Source: Bradyrhizobium iriomotense
Lineage (GTDB): Bacteria; Pseudomonadota; Alphaproteobacteria; Rhizobiales; Xanthobacteraceae
DNA: 57,535 nucleotides
Direction of reading: 5' to 3'
NCBI RefSeq assembly: GCF_030160715.1
Contig: NZ_BSOW01000048.1
Coordinates: forward strand, 1 to 57,535
Position numbers and translations under genes: made by a program. This document shows, piece by piece, positions 44,587 to 53,917 of the stretch; position 1 is the stretch's first letter; the number at the start of each line of letters is the position of its first letter. The notes below the pieces were generated by a model that was not told where the DNA came from, made no database searches, and saw only the letters and a list, made by a program, of their open reading frames with translations.

Positions 44587-45002
44587 ACATGGCGTACTGG
44601 CTGGTGAAATCCGAACCGTCCGTCTGGTCCTGGGATCAGCAGGTCGCCAAGGGCGCCAAGGGCGAGGCCTGGACCGGCGTGCGCAACTTCACCGCGCGGC
44701 AAAACCTCGTGAACATGAAGAAGGGCGACAAGGCGTTCTTCTATCATTCCAACGAGGGCAAGGAGATCGTCGGCATCGCTGAAGTTATCAAGGAAGCCTA
44801 TCCCGATCCGACCGACAAGACCGGCAAGTTCGTCTGCGTCGACATCAAGGCCGACAAGCCGCTGAAGACGCCGGTGACGATGGCCGCGGTCAAGGCCGAC
44901 AAGAAGCTCGCCGACATGGCCCTGGTGAAATACTCGCGCCTCTCCGTGCAGCCGGTGACGGCGGAGGAGTGGAAGCTGGTCTGCAAGATGGGCGGGCTGT
45001 AG
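44583..45002 (+). CDS. EVE-domain protein (predicted modified-base or RNA binder)
   Basis: The 139-residue protein is an EVE domain from end to end: AYWLVKSEPSVWSWDQQVAKGAKGEAWTGVRNFTARQNL, KGDKAFFYHSNEGKEIVGIAEVIKEAYPDP, FVCVDIKADKPLKTPVTMAAVKAD. These PUA-like folds bind modified RNA or DNA bases. It overlaps gpsA at ATGA; a second in-frame ATG two codons later is possible. Association with tsaD and gpsA is a recurring alphaproteobacterial arrangement. Function in the cell is not settled. Confidence 0.92.
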   Translation: MNMAYWLVKSEPSVWSWDQQVAKGAKGEAWTGVRNFTARQNLVNMKKGDKAFFYHSNEGKEIVGIAEVIKEAYPDPTDKTGKFVCVDIKADKPLKTPVTMAAVKADKKLADMALVKYSRLSVQPVTAEEWKLVCKMGGL

Positions 45003-45010
45003 TTGCTGCC

Positions 45011-45080
45011 GTAGCCCGGATGAGCGAAGCGACATCCGGGGTGCTGCTGCCCCGCATATCGCTTCGCTCATGCGGGCTAC
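45011..45080. repeat. Palindromic intergenic repeat
   Basis: GTAGCCCGGATGAGCGAAGC at the left and its partner GCTTCGCTCATGCGGGCTAC at the right face each other in the gap after the EVE gene; it matches the element at 35690-35746 in reverse orientation. Confidence 0.75.
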
Positions 45081-45093
45081 TTCATCAACCTCA

Positions 45094-46188
45094 TCAAGTT
45101 TCCGGCAGCGCGAACACGGCGCATGGCGCGGCGATACCGCGCAGCGGATGCATCCCGAGCGGAAGCAATGGTGTGTCGGTCTCGGCAGCGAGCGCGCCGG
45201 AGACCAGAACCGTCTTGCCGAGCGGCTTGCACAATCCCTCGAGCCGGCTCACCAGGTTGACGGCCGAACCGATTGCGGTGAAATCCAGCCGATTGGCAGC
45301 GCCGATATTGCCCCACAGCATCTCGCCGAGGTGAAGCGCGGCGCCGAACGATAGCGACGGCAATCCGCGGGCGCGCCGTTCGTCATCCAGATGCATCATG
45401 CCGGCACGCGCCGCGGCCGCCGCGCGCAAGGCGGCGGCGCAGGCACGACGCGGCGAATCATCAACCACGGGGAAGATCGCCAGCACGCCGTCGCCGATGA
45501 ACTTCAGCACCTCGCCGCCAAAAGCGTGCACCGCGCCCGCGATGCGATCGAACCAGGCGTCGAGCGCCGAGATGACCACGGCGGGCGGATTGCTTTCGGA
45601 CAACGCCGTGAAGTCGCGCAGGTCGGCATACAGCAGTGCCGCCTGGATGGTTTCGCCGAGGTCGCGGCGCAGCGGCGCCGCCAGCACGCGCTCGGCGCTG
45701 CGCCGGCCGAGATAGGCTTCGAGCGCCGCCGCCAGCGTGGCCCGCGCGGCGAGCACGGCGAGCGGCGCAGCCGCGAAGCGCGCGGCTTGCTGGAGATCGT
45801 CGATCTCGCGGGGCGTGAACGGGCGCGGCCCGATCCAGCCGAGCAATGGCCCGTCCTGCCGTGGCCCGGTCGCGTCTTCGTGGACGATGCCGGCCGCCAG
45901 TCCACTCAGCCAGCGCCGGCCGGCATCGTTGCTCGGCTTCAGAGCGGCTGCGCCCGGCGCAAAACCGAGGGCTTCGACGACCTCGCCGCTCTCGGCGCGC
46001 CACAGCCAGGTTCGCTGTGCGATCAATGGATGCGGGACATCGAGTGTCAGGCTGCCCGCCACGAGCGGCAATCCGTCCGCAACCAGATGCGCGCCGAGAT
46101 CCGCGAGCAACCGGTCGGCCCCCGCAGTCTCAGCGGCGGCATCGACGAGCCAGGCGAGCGTGGAGGACAACTGCATGGGCGCGATCAT
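45094..46188 (-). CDS. Class III adenylate/guanylate cyclase domain protein
   Basis: The 364-residue protein has an N-terminal ~165-residue region without a recognised domain and a C-terminal cyclase catalytic domain: AALLYADLRDFTALSESNPP with the metal-binding Asp, EVLKFIGDGVLAIFPVV, HLGEMLWGNIGAANRLDFTAIGSAVNLVSRLEGLC with the transition-state Asn/Arg. No membrane helix is seen. The N-terminal part may be a sensor. It is divergent from an SRPBCC gene by a ~100-base gap. It is not the same type as the zinc-ribbon cyclase at 29624. Product cAMP or cGMP is undecided. Confidence 0.87.
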   Translation of the reverse strand: MIAPMQLSSTLAWLVDAAAETAGADRLLADLGAHLVADGLPLVAGSLTLDVPHPLIAQRTWLWRAESGEVVEALGFAPGAAALKPSNDAGRRWLSGLAAGIVHEDATGPRQDGPLLGWIGPRPFTPREIDDLQQAARFAAAPLAVLAARATLAAALEAYLGRRSAERVLAAPLRRDLGETIQAALLYADLRDFTALSESNPPAVVISALDAWFDRIAGAVHAFGGEVLKFIGDGVLAIFPVVDDSPRRACAAALRAAAAARAGMMHLDDERRARGLPSLSFGAALHLGEMLWGNIGAANRLDFTAIGSAVNLVSRLEGLCKPLGKTVLVSGALAAETDTPLLPLGMHPLRGIAAPCAVFALPET

Positions 46189-46291
46189 GCGGTCTGCGCG
46201 CCATTTTTGTCACGACCTATCATCGATGGCGGGCCTTGAAGAGGCGCGGGCGCGGCGCCATGTGCCTAACTCAACCTGGGAACCGACGCCG

Positions 46292-46750
46292 ATGACTGAG
46301 CCTTTCATAGTCCGCCGCGAGACCCATATCCCGGCCCCGCGTGCCACTGTCTTCGCCTACCTCGCCGACCCCGACAAGATCGTGAACTGGATGGGCACGG
46401 AGGCGGCGATGGAGCCGCATCCCGGCGGGCTTTATCTCCTCAAGGGCATCGGCCAGCGCGGCGGCGTCGCCCGCGGGGCGTTTCGCGAAGTCGTGCCGGT
46501 GCATCGGCTCGCCTACACGTTCGGTTGGGAGGGCGGCCAGGAAGTGCCGCCCGGCTCGAGCCTGATCGAAATTGACCTGATCGAACGCGACGGCGGCACG
46601 CTGTTGCGCATGACGCACAGCGGCCTGCCGACCGCAGAACAATGCGAAGCCCATAACAACGGCTGGGCCCATTATCTGGACCGCTTGAGCCTCGTTGCCG
46701 GGGGCCGCGATCCCGGACCCGATGTCATGAAGCCTGCGAACCGAATGTAA
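46292..46750 (+). CDS. SRPBCC (AHSA1-like) domain protein
   Basis: The 152-residue protein has the START-like ligand pocket of the AHSA1/SRPBCC group: VRRETHIPAPRATVFAYLADPDKIVNWMG at the start, GGLYLLKGI and GAFREVVPVHRLAYTFGWEGGQ in the middle, and TLLRMTHSGLPTAEQCEAHNNGWAHYLDRL at the end. The ligand is unknown. The open frame extends upstream, but ATG 46292 begins the fold. It is divergent from the cyclase. Such proteins are often partners of ArsR-type regulators; none is here. Confidence 0.9.
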   Translation: MTEPFIVRRETHIPAPRATVFAYLADPDKIVNWMGTEAAMEPHPGGLYLLKGIGQRGGVARGAFREVVPVHRLAYTFGWEGGQEVPPGSSLIEIDLIERDGGTLLRMTHSGLPTAEQCEAHNNGWAHYLDRLSLVAGGRDPGPDVMKPANRM

Positions 46751-46770
46751 CGTCGACTGCGGTGTCCGCG

Positions 46771-46813
46771 CTAAAGCGCGATGAGATTGGAATGAATCAT
46801 CATCGCGCTTTAG
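46771..46813. repeat. 43-base MITE-like palindrome
   Basis: Perfect 14-base inverted arms (CTAAAGCGCGATGA and its complement) flank 15 bases and are bounded by TA. The left arm resembles the sequence at 57442-57459 next to the IS630-type transposase (CTAAAGCGTGATGGCATT), 15 of 18 positions matching, so it may be a minimal non-autonomous relative. Confidence 0.55.
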
Positions 46814-46823
46814 GTTGTTGCTT

Positions 46824-46902
46824 GAGCATGATCTCCGCGCAAACGCCTCCCGCGTTTGTCGCGAGGGAAAGCCGTTTCACACTTTTCCGGATCATGCTCT
46901 AG
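46824..46902. repeat. Inverted repeat flanking the topoisomerase 3' end
   Basis: Arms GAGCATGATC (46824-46833) and GATCATGCTC (46890-46899) bound a stretch with an inner pair GCGCAAACGC / GCGTTTGTCGC. This is a frequent rhizobial dispersed element as I recognise it. It overlaps the last bases of the topoisomerase stop codon. Confidence 0.65.
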
Positions 46903-48068
46903 ACCGCCGCGGTCGCCACCACCTGCGCCAGAAGCTGCTCGCGCCTCGCCTGCGAGCGCTGGCCCTTCATCGTTGCGGCGAAACGCTCGAGGATGCCGTC
47001 CTCGAATGCGGTGACGATGGTGTCGTGGACGTAGCTCCTGCGGCAGATCGCCGGCGTGTTGGAAAGCTTGTCGGCAGCGGCACGGATCGCGTCCAGCACC
47101 TGGCGCTTGCGGCCGCGCTGGCTGGTCGCCGGCGTGATCCGCGACAGCGATTCCACCACGACGGCCGAAGCCATCAGGGTGCGAAAGTCCTTCAGCGAAA
47201 TCTTGATGCCGGCGATCTCGCGCAGGAACGCGTTGACCTGCGTGGTGTTGACCGCGCGGACGATGCCGTAGGCATCGCGATACTGGAACATGCGCTTGCC
47301 CGGCACGCTGCCTAAGATGCCGATGGCGCGGACGAGCTTGGCCGCGTCGCATTCCTTCCGCACTGCCTTGCCGCCCTTGGCCTTGAAGGTCAGTACAAAG
47401 CAGTCGTCTTCCAGCGTGACGTTGGACTTCAGCAGCGTGGTGGCGCCGCGGGTGCCGTTGAGGCGGGCGTAGGATTCATTGCCGGGACGGATCGCGGTGC
47501 GGGCGATCAGCTCGATCACCGCCGAGAGCGCGAATTCGCGCGTCGGCTCGTCACCCGACAGGAACATCGAGACCTTGCGCCGGATCTTCGGCAGCGCGCC
47601 GACGAGCTTCTCCAGGCGATGCGCCTTGCGCTGCTCGCGGACCTTTTCCCAGTCGGCGTGATAGCGATATTGCAGCCGCCCTGCGGCATCGCGCCCCACC
47701 GCCTGGAGATGCGAGCTCGGGTCGGCCGAGTAACGCACCTCGCGATAGGCCGGCGGCACCGCCATGGCGTGCAGGCGGCGGATGGTGCGGGCGTCGCGGA
47801 TATGGGCACCGTTGGGACGGACGAAGGAGTAGCCCTTGCCGCGCCTGATGCGGCGGATGGTCAGCTCGTTCTGGTCGCCGAGCCGCAAGCCGAGCTCCCG
47901 GGCCAGCGCCTCGACCGAGGTCGCGGAGGCCGTGTCATAGGTCTTCTTCGGGCTGGGGCGCTTGAAACCGGTTGGTTTCGGCCATTGTCCGAGCGCTTTG
48001 GCCAGCGCAATAGCGGCGGGATCGGCTGAAGCGGGCCGCATCGTCCCGAAATTCTGCTGATCCATCAT
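46899..48068 (-). CDS. DNA topoisomerase IB (poxvirus/eukaryote type)
   Basis: The 389-residue protein relaxes supercoils by transient 3'-phosphotyrosine linkage. It shows the family's RRIRRGKGYSFVRPNGAHIRDARTIRRLHAMAVPPAY, the Arg-Lys-containing AIRPGNESYARLNGTRGATTLL, and the catalytic Tyr in the CRRSYVHDTIV segment (about Tyr346). Type IB enzymes are patchily distributed in bacteria but common in rhizobia. The start is preceded by an acceptable ribosome site; an ATG one codon on is equivalent. It is monocistronic, with repeats just beyond its 3' end. Confidence 0.93.
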   Translation of the reverse strand: MMDQQNFGTMRPASADPAAIALAKALGQWPKPTGFKRPSPKKTYDTASATSVEALARELGLRLGDQNELTIRRIRRGKGYSFVRPNGAHIRDARTIRRLHAMAVPPAYREVRYSADPSSHLQAVGRDAAGRLQYRYHADWEKVREQRKAHRLEKLVGALPKIRRKVSMFLSGDEPTREFALSAVIELIARTAIRPGNESYARLNGTRGATTLLKSNVTLEDDCFVLTFKAKGGKAVRKECDAAKLVRAIGILGSVPGKRMFQYRDAYGIVRAVNTTQVNAFLREIAGIKISLKDFRTLMASAVVVESLSRITPATSQRGRKRQVLDAIRAAADKLSNTPAICRRSYVHDTIVTAFEDGILERFAATMKGQRSQARREQLLAQVVATAAV

Positions 48069-48461
48069 AGTCTTACGCCTTAGCTCCGCCTGTTATCGAA
48101 CAATGCTGTTATTTTGATTTTTGTTCCATTGGGTCTCGTTGGACCCCGGTCAGGCCATTTAGGAGGTTCCGAACGGCATTGCGAGTCCCGAATCAGTGAC
48201 GGAAGGTTTCTAAATACCTCCAAACCGCGCATGGGCGCCCTGCGCAGGCAGCTTCCGGAGGTTTCGGCAAAGAGCCGGGAGGTCAGGTCGGTGACTGTTT
48301 CAGATTTGCGACAGGCGTGCTGCCCGGCTTGATCTTGCTCATGGTTGTGTGCCCGCCGAAGGTCCAGCTTGTCCTCCTTGTCGGGTCCGGTTAGCCCGAC
48401 GCATAATCAGTCGAATGATGATGTCGGCATTGCCTGAGCTTGCCGCATGGTGGAGGAAAAC
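48069..48461. other. 393-base divergent gap (topoisomerase IB / acs)
   Basis: I see no convincing gene, riboswitch or strong repeat. Short open frames are low-grade. It should contain promoters for both flanking genes; none could be assigned with confidence. Confidence 0.5.
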
Positions 48462-50414
<1,953 letters not shown>

Positions 50415-50842
50415 GCAAGCTCTCGTGCCCCGGACGCAGCGCAGCGCTTCTTCAGCGGTGCGCTGCAGAGCCGGGGCTCATCGATCGGCGCGCTAAGATT
50501 GGATCCCGGCTCAGCGTCGCGTCACTTGCGTGCCGCGCCGCGTCCGGGACACGAGACCCGAGCCGCAATCCGAAGCATCTTCTTTCAAGGCTACCCACGC
50601 CCTCACGCACTTGTCAGGGTGCGGGCACGCACGTCCGTATCTTTCCCGGCAAGTGTTGTTTTCCGGTCATTTACTTTAATTCGAACTTTTCCTTTGTTCC
50701 CCCTGCTGGCGGACCCCCCGGACATGCCGCGAAAACCATCCGGTTAACGCGCGCGGTTAAGAATGTGTGGGCGAGCGGGCGATTGCCGGGTTTTGCGTAG
50801 ATTTGGACGACCCGTTCGGGGCAACGGATAAGGAAGCAAGTC
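50415..50842. other. 428-base gap: repeat then promoter region of the L,D-transpeptidase
   Basis: The left half is the REP-like block at 50422-50555. The right half is AT-richer (CATTTACTTTAATTCGAAC region near 50668) and may hold the transpeptidase promoter. No credible reading frame. Confidence 0.55.
50422..50555. repeat. Composite palindromic repeat
   Basis: Starts CTCGTGCCCCGGACGC and ends GCGTCCGGGACACGAG, with inner pairs including GCAGCGCAGCGC / GCGGTGCGCTGC. Related to the block at 24754-24837. Confidence 0.65.
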
Positions 50843-51358
50843 ATGTCGATGCGGATTGCGGTGGCATTGGCCGCCACCATCGGGGCTGGGATCTTGATGT
50901 CGACGGCGGCCGAGGCGCGGCCGGAAATGGTGGGGCTGCACGGTGGCGAATATTCGCCAGGCACCATCGTGGTCAAAACCAACGAGCGCCGTCTCTATCT
51001 CATTCTCGATGACGGCCACGCCGTGCGTTACCCGGTCGGCGTCGGCAAGTCCGGCAAGCAGTGGGCCGGCACCACCCGCATCGACGGCAAGTATCGCAAC
51101 CCGGCTTGGTCGCCTCCGGCCGAAGTGAAGCGCGACAAGCCGCAACTTCCGGACGTGATCCCGGGCGGCTCGCCGCGCAATCCGATGGGCGTTGCGGCGA
51201 TGACGCTGGCCGGCGGTGAATACGCCATCCACGGCACCAACGTGCCGGGCTCGGTCGGCGGCTTCGTCTCCTATGGCTGCATCCGCATGCTGAACGACGA
51301 CATCACCGACCTCTACAGCCGCGTGTCGGTCGGCACGACGGTGGTCGTGACGCGCTGA
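50843..51358 (+). CDS. L,D-transpeptidase (YkuD family)
   Basis: The 171-residue protein has a signal peptide (ALAATIGAGILMSTAAEARP) and a YkuD catalytic domain with GTIVVKTNERRLYLILDDGHAVRYPVGVGK and the active-site motif HGTNVPGSVGGFVSYGCIRM: His at about 130 and the Cys nucleophile at 146. Such enzymes cross-link peptidoglycan by 3-3 bonds or attach proteins to it in the periplasm. The GGATAAGGAAGCAAGTC leader places a ribosome site before ATG. A terminator follows. Confidence 0.92.
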   Translation: MSMRIAVALAATIGAGILMSTAAEARPEMVGLHGGEYSPGTIVVKTNERRLYLILDDGHAVRYPVGVGKSGKQWAGTTRIDGKYRNPAWSPPAEVKRDKPQLPDVIPGGSPRNPMGVAAMTLAGGEYAIHGTNVPGSVGGFVSYGCIRMLNDDITDLYSRVSVGTTVVVTR

Positions 51359-51384
51359 GATCGACCTGCTTCAAGGCAAATGAC

Positions 51385-51414
51385 AAAGCCGCGCTCTTTG
51401 CGCGGCTTTTTTAT
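51385..51414. terminator. Intrinsic terminator between convergent genes
   Basis: AAAGCCGCG-CTCTTTG-CGCGGCTTTTTTATT is a classical hairpin with T run after the L,D-transpeptidase; the complementary A run makes it usable for the opposite nuclease gene, whose stop is at 51411-51413. Confidence 0.85.
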
Positions 51415-52007
51415 TGCCAGAAACGCCAGCCGCGCGCGCACCAGCCCTCGCGATGGCCGCCATTGTAGCTTCGCGCATAACCGCCCGCGAGCAGCGCCGC
51501 CGAGACGTTGACCGTGCGCTTCGTCGCGACGTCGGCAACGACGCGGCCTTCATATTTGTCCGGGCCGATATTGTAGATGGCGACGCCGCCCTCACGCAGC
51601 AGATTGCGCAGCGCGTCCGTGGCAGCCTCGGCTTTCTCCAGTTCCTCGCGGCAGGACGCCTTCAGCTCAGGCGCATCGATGCCGCGCAGGCGGACCCGCG
51701 TGACGAGATCACGGCCATCCTGTTGATGCACGCGCGCGACGAAGGTGTCGCCGTCGATGGTGCGGACCACGTCCACGCCGTAGCGGGCGTCGGCCTTGCC
51801 GGCGTGCTGCAACACGATCTCGGCATCCTGCGCCCTGTCATCGCCCGCATGCGGAACGGGCCAGTTCGTGCCATGCCGGTAGGTGAGCACGATCGCCGTC
51901 ACGACAACGAGCACGAACATCCATGGCAGCAGGCCCGCGAAGCGGCGGCCAAACGGCGCGCCGCTGAACGAGGGCCGATACGGATTGATTCGGTCGCGAG
52001 GAAGCAT
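51411..52007 (-). CDS. Thermonuclease (SNase)-like membrane-anchored protein
   Basis: The 198-residue protein is anchored by a helix at about residues 26-45 (LLPWMFVLVVVTAIVLTY) and has a staphylococcal nuclease-like domain: VVRTIDGDTFVARV, TRVRLRGIDAPELKASC and EGRVVADVATKRTVNVSAALLAGGYARSY. In SNases the Asp-Gly-Asp-Thr loop and the Arg in RLRGIDAPE bind Ca2+ and phosphate; both are present. The last conserved Arg is less clear. It would act on the periplasmic face. It overlaps the terminator at its 3' end. Confidence 0.85.
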   Translation of the reverse strand: MLPRDRINPYRPSFSGAPFGRRFAGLLPWMFVLVVVTAIVLTYRHGTNWPVPHAGDDRAQDAEIVLQHAGKADARYGVDVVRTIDGDTFVARVHQQDGRDLVTRVRLRGIDAPELKASCREELEKAEAATDALRNLLREGGVAIYNIGPDKYEGRVVADVATKRTVNVSAALLAGGYARSYNGGHREGWCARGWRFWQ

Positions 52008-52058
52008 CGGCCGACGCTAGGCCTGAGTCGGCTGAACCGGCAAGTGATGGCCCGGGTC

Positions 52059-52259
52059 TCAGAAATCCGAGGCGATGCCCTTGCGTTCCCAGTCGCCGAA
52101 ACGCGTGGGCTCGGGCCCCTTCGGACCCTGCAACTCTTTTGGCGCGGCCTTGGCATTGGCCTCGGCCGCCTGCCGGCGTGCCTCGGCTTCCGCCAGCGCG
52201 CGCTGGGCGGCCGGCGTCAGCGGCTTGCGCCCGGGCGGGCTGGACGGAGTGTCGTTCAT
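52059..52259 (-). CDS. DUF1674 (SdhAF4-type) succinate dehydrogenase assembly factor
   Basis: The 66-residue protein ends in the family signature GPKGPEPTRFGDWERKGIASDF. In mitochondria SDHAF4 helps insert FAD-bound SdhA; alphaproteobacterial homologues are thought to be its ancestors. The N-terminal half is Ala/Glu/Arg-rich and disordered-looking. It is small and lies just upstream of the divergent rsmB, an arrangement often seen in alphaproteobacteria. Confidence 0.85.
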   Translation of the reverse strand: MNDTPSSPPGRKPLTPAAQRALAEAEARRQAAEANAKAAPKELQGPKGPEPTRFGDWERKGIASDF

Positions 52260-52452
52260 CTCTGGCTTCCTAGCCCAGGCACGCGCCGTGCGCGATCGGA
52301 AAAAACGCCGCGCATAAGGCAGAGATCGTCACGCGGGGCTGAAAAAACCAGAGCCGATTCTTACATTTGGCATATTCGCATGCCACAGATGCGCTCCTTA
52401 AGGCATGCGCCCTCACGGCGGAACTGCCGCTCGCTCAGAACCTTACCTCCGC

Positions 52453-53799
52453 ATGCCCTCTCAACGTTTTGCTCCACCCACCGAAGTGCCAGGTCTCGCA
52501 GCACGGCGGATCGCCGCCGACATCGTCGACGGTGTCCTGCACAAGCACCGCACGCTGGACGACCAGCTCGATGGTGGCGGCGCCCATCCCGGACTGAAGA
52601 CGCTCGCCGATCGCGACCGCGCGCTGATGCGGCGCATGGTGGCGACCGTTTTGCGCCGGCTCGGCACGCTCGGCCACGTGCTGTCGCGTCTGCTCGACAA
52701 GGGCATCCCTGCCGAGGCGCCGCGCGCGCAAAGCGCGCTTCTGATCGGCGCTGCGCAAATTCTCTGGATGGATGTTCCCGATCACGCCGCCGTCGATCTC
52801 TCGGTACGCCTCGTGCAATCCGACCGCCGCGCCGCGCGCTATGCCGGCCTCGTCAATGCCGTGCTGCGCCGCTGCGCGCGCGAGGGCAAGGCGCTGGTGG
52901 AAGAAGTCGCGACGCAATCGCTCGACCTGCCACCCTGGCTGCTTGCGCGCTGGAGCGCGCATTATGGCGAGACTGCCGCGCGCGACATGGCGCTCGCGCT
53001 CGGCCATGAGCCCTCGCTCGACCTGACCGTGAAGTCGGATGCCGCGCAATGGGCGAGCCGCCTGCATGGCGAGGTGCTGCCGACCGGAACCGTGCGCACG
53101 CAGCTGCACGGCTCGGTGACCATGCTGCCCGGCTTCAGCGAGGGCCAATGGTGGGTTCAGGACGCCGCGGCCGCATTGCCGGCCCGGCTGTTCGGCGACG
53201 TCGCCGGCAAGTCCATCGCCGATCTCTGCGCCGCGCCCGGCGGCAAGACGGCCCAGCTGGTGCACGCCGGCGCGAACGTTGTCGCGGTAGACCGTTCGCC
53301 GGCGCGCGTGGCGCGGCTGCGCGAGAACCTGGCGCGGCTGTCTTTGCAGGCCGAGACCGTCGTCGCCGACGCCGTGGAATGGGCGGGTCCTCTGCAAAGC
53401 TTCGACGGCGTCCTGATCGATGCGCCCTGCACCTCGACCGGCACGATCCGCCGCCATCCCGATGTGGCCTGGCTGCGCCAGGAGTCCGACATTGCGGCGC
53501 TCACGGCGCTTCAGCAGCGCCTGCTGCGCAAATCCGTCTCGCTGCTCAAGCCGGGCGGGATGCTGGTCTACTGCACCTGCTCGCTGGAGGCGGAGGAAGG
53601 CGAGCAGGCGATCGCCGCGCTGCTGGCCGCCGAGCCGGGCTTCCGCCGCGTCCCGATCCAGCCGTCCGAGGTCTCGGGGGTAGCTGAGATCATTACCGCC
53701 GACGGCGACCTGCGGACCCTGCCGAGCCACCTGCCAAACGCCGACCCACGGCTCGGCGGGCTCGACGGATTCTTCGCTGCCCGACTCGTTAAATCCTGA
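52453..53799 (+). CDS. rsmB: 16S rRNA (cytosine967-C5)-methyltransferase
   Basis: RsmB methylates C967 of 16S rRNA. The 448-residue protein has an N-terminal NusB-like RNA-binding helix bundle (LAARRIAADIVDGVLHKHRTLDDQL) and a C-terminal AdoMet domain: DLCAAPGGKTAQLV, then DAPCTSTGTIRRHPD and VYCTCSLEAEEGEQ with the catalytic Cys pair. The open frame begins at 52405; ATG 52453 is the likelier start because it just precedes the conserved start of the NusB-like part. It is followed by a heparinase-family gene and purH, an order common in alphaproteobacteria. Confidence 0.93.
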   Translation: MPSQRFAPPTEVPGLAARRIAADIVDGVLHKHRTLDDQLDGGGAHPGLKTLADRDRALMRRMVATVLRRLGTLGHVLSRLLDKGIPAEAPRAQSALLIGAAQILWMDVPDHAAVDLSVRLVQSDRRAARYAGLVNAVLRRCAREGKALVEEVATQSLDLPPWLLARWSAHYGETAARDMALALGHEPSLDLTVKSDAAQWASRLHGEVLPTGTVRTQLHGSVTMLPGFSEGQWWVQDAAAALPARLFGDVAGKSIADLCAAPGGKTAQLVHAGANVVAVDRSPARVARLRENLARLSLQAETVVADAVEWAGPLQSFDGVLIDAPCTSTGTIRRHPDVAWLRQESDIAALTALQQRLLRKSVSLLKPGGMLVYCTCSLEAEEGEQAIAALLAAEPGFRRVPIQPSEVSGVAEIITADGDLRTLPSHLPNADPRLGGLDGFFAARLVKS

Positions 53800-53917
53800 T
53801 TTTGCACTAGATTTTGCTTTCCGGACGCTGATTCGCAGCCTTTCAAGGTGGTGTCAGACGGCGGATTTTGGGATTAAAAGGATTCGTCAGGAATCCTCTC
53901 CCCCTTCAAGGTAAGGC

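Noticed and set aside
50744..50762. TTAA...TTAA pair before the L,D-transpeptidase
   Set aside because: Spacing is nine bases, not seven, so it does not fit a CtrA box.
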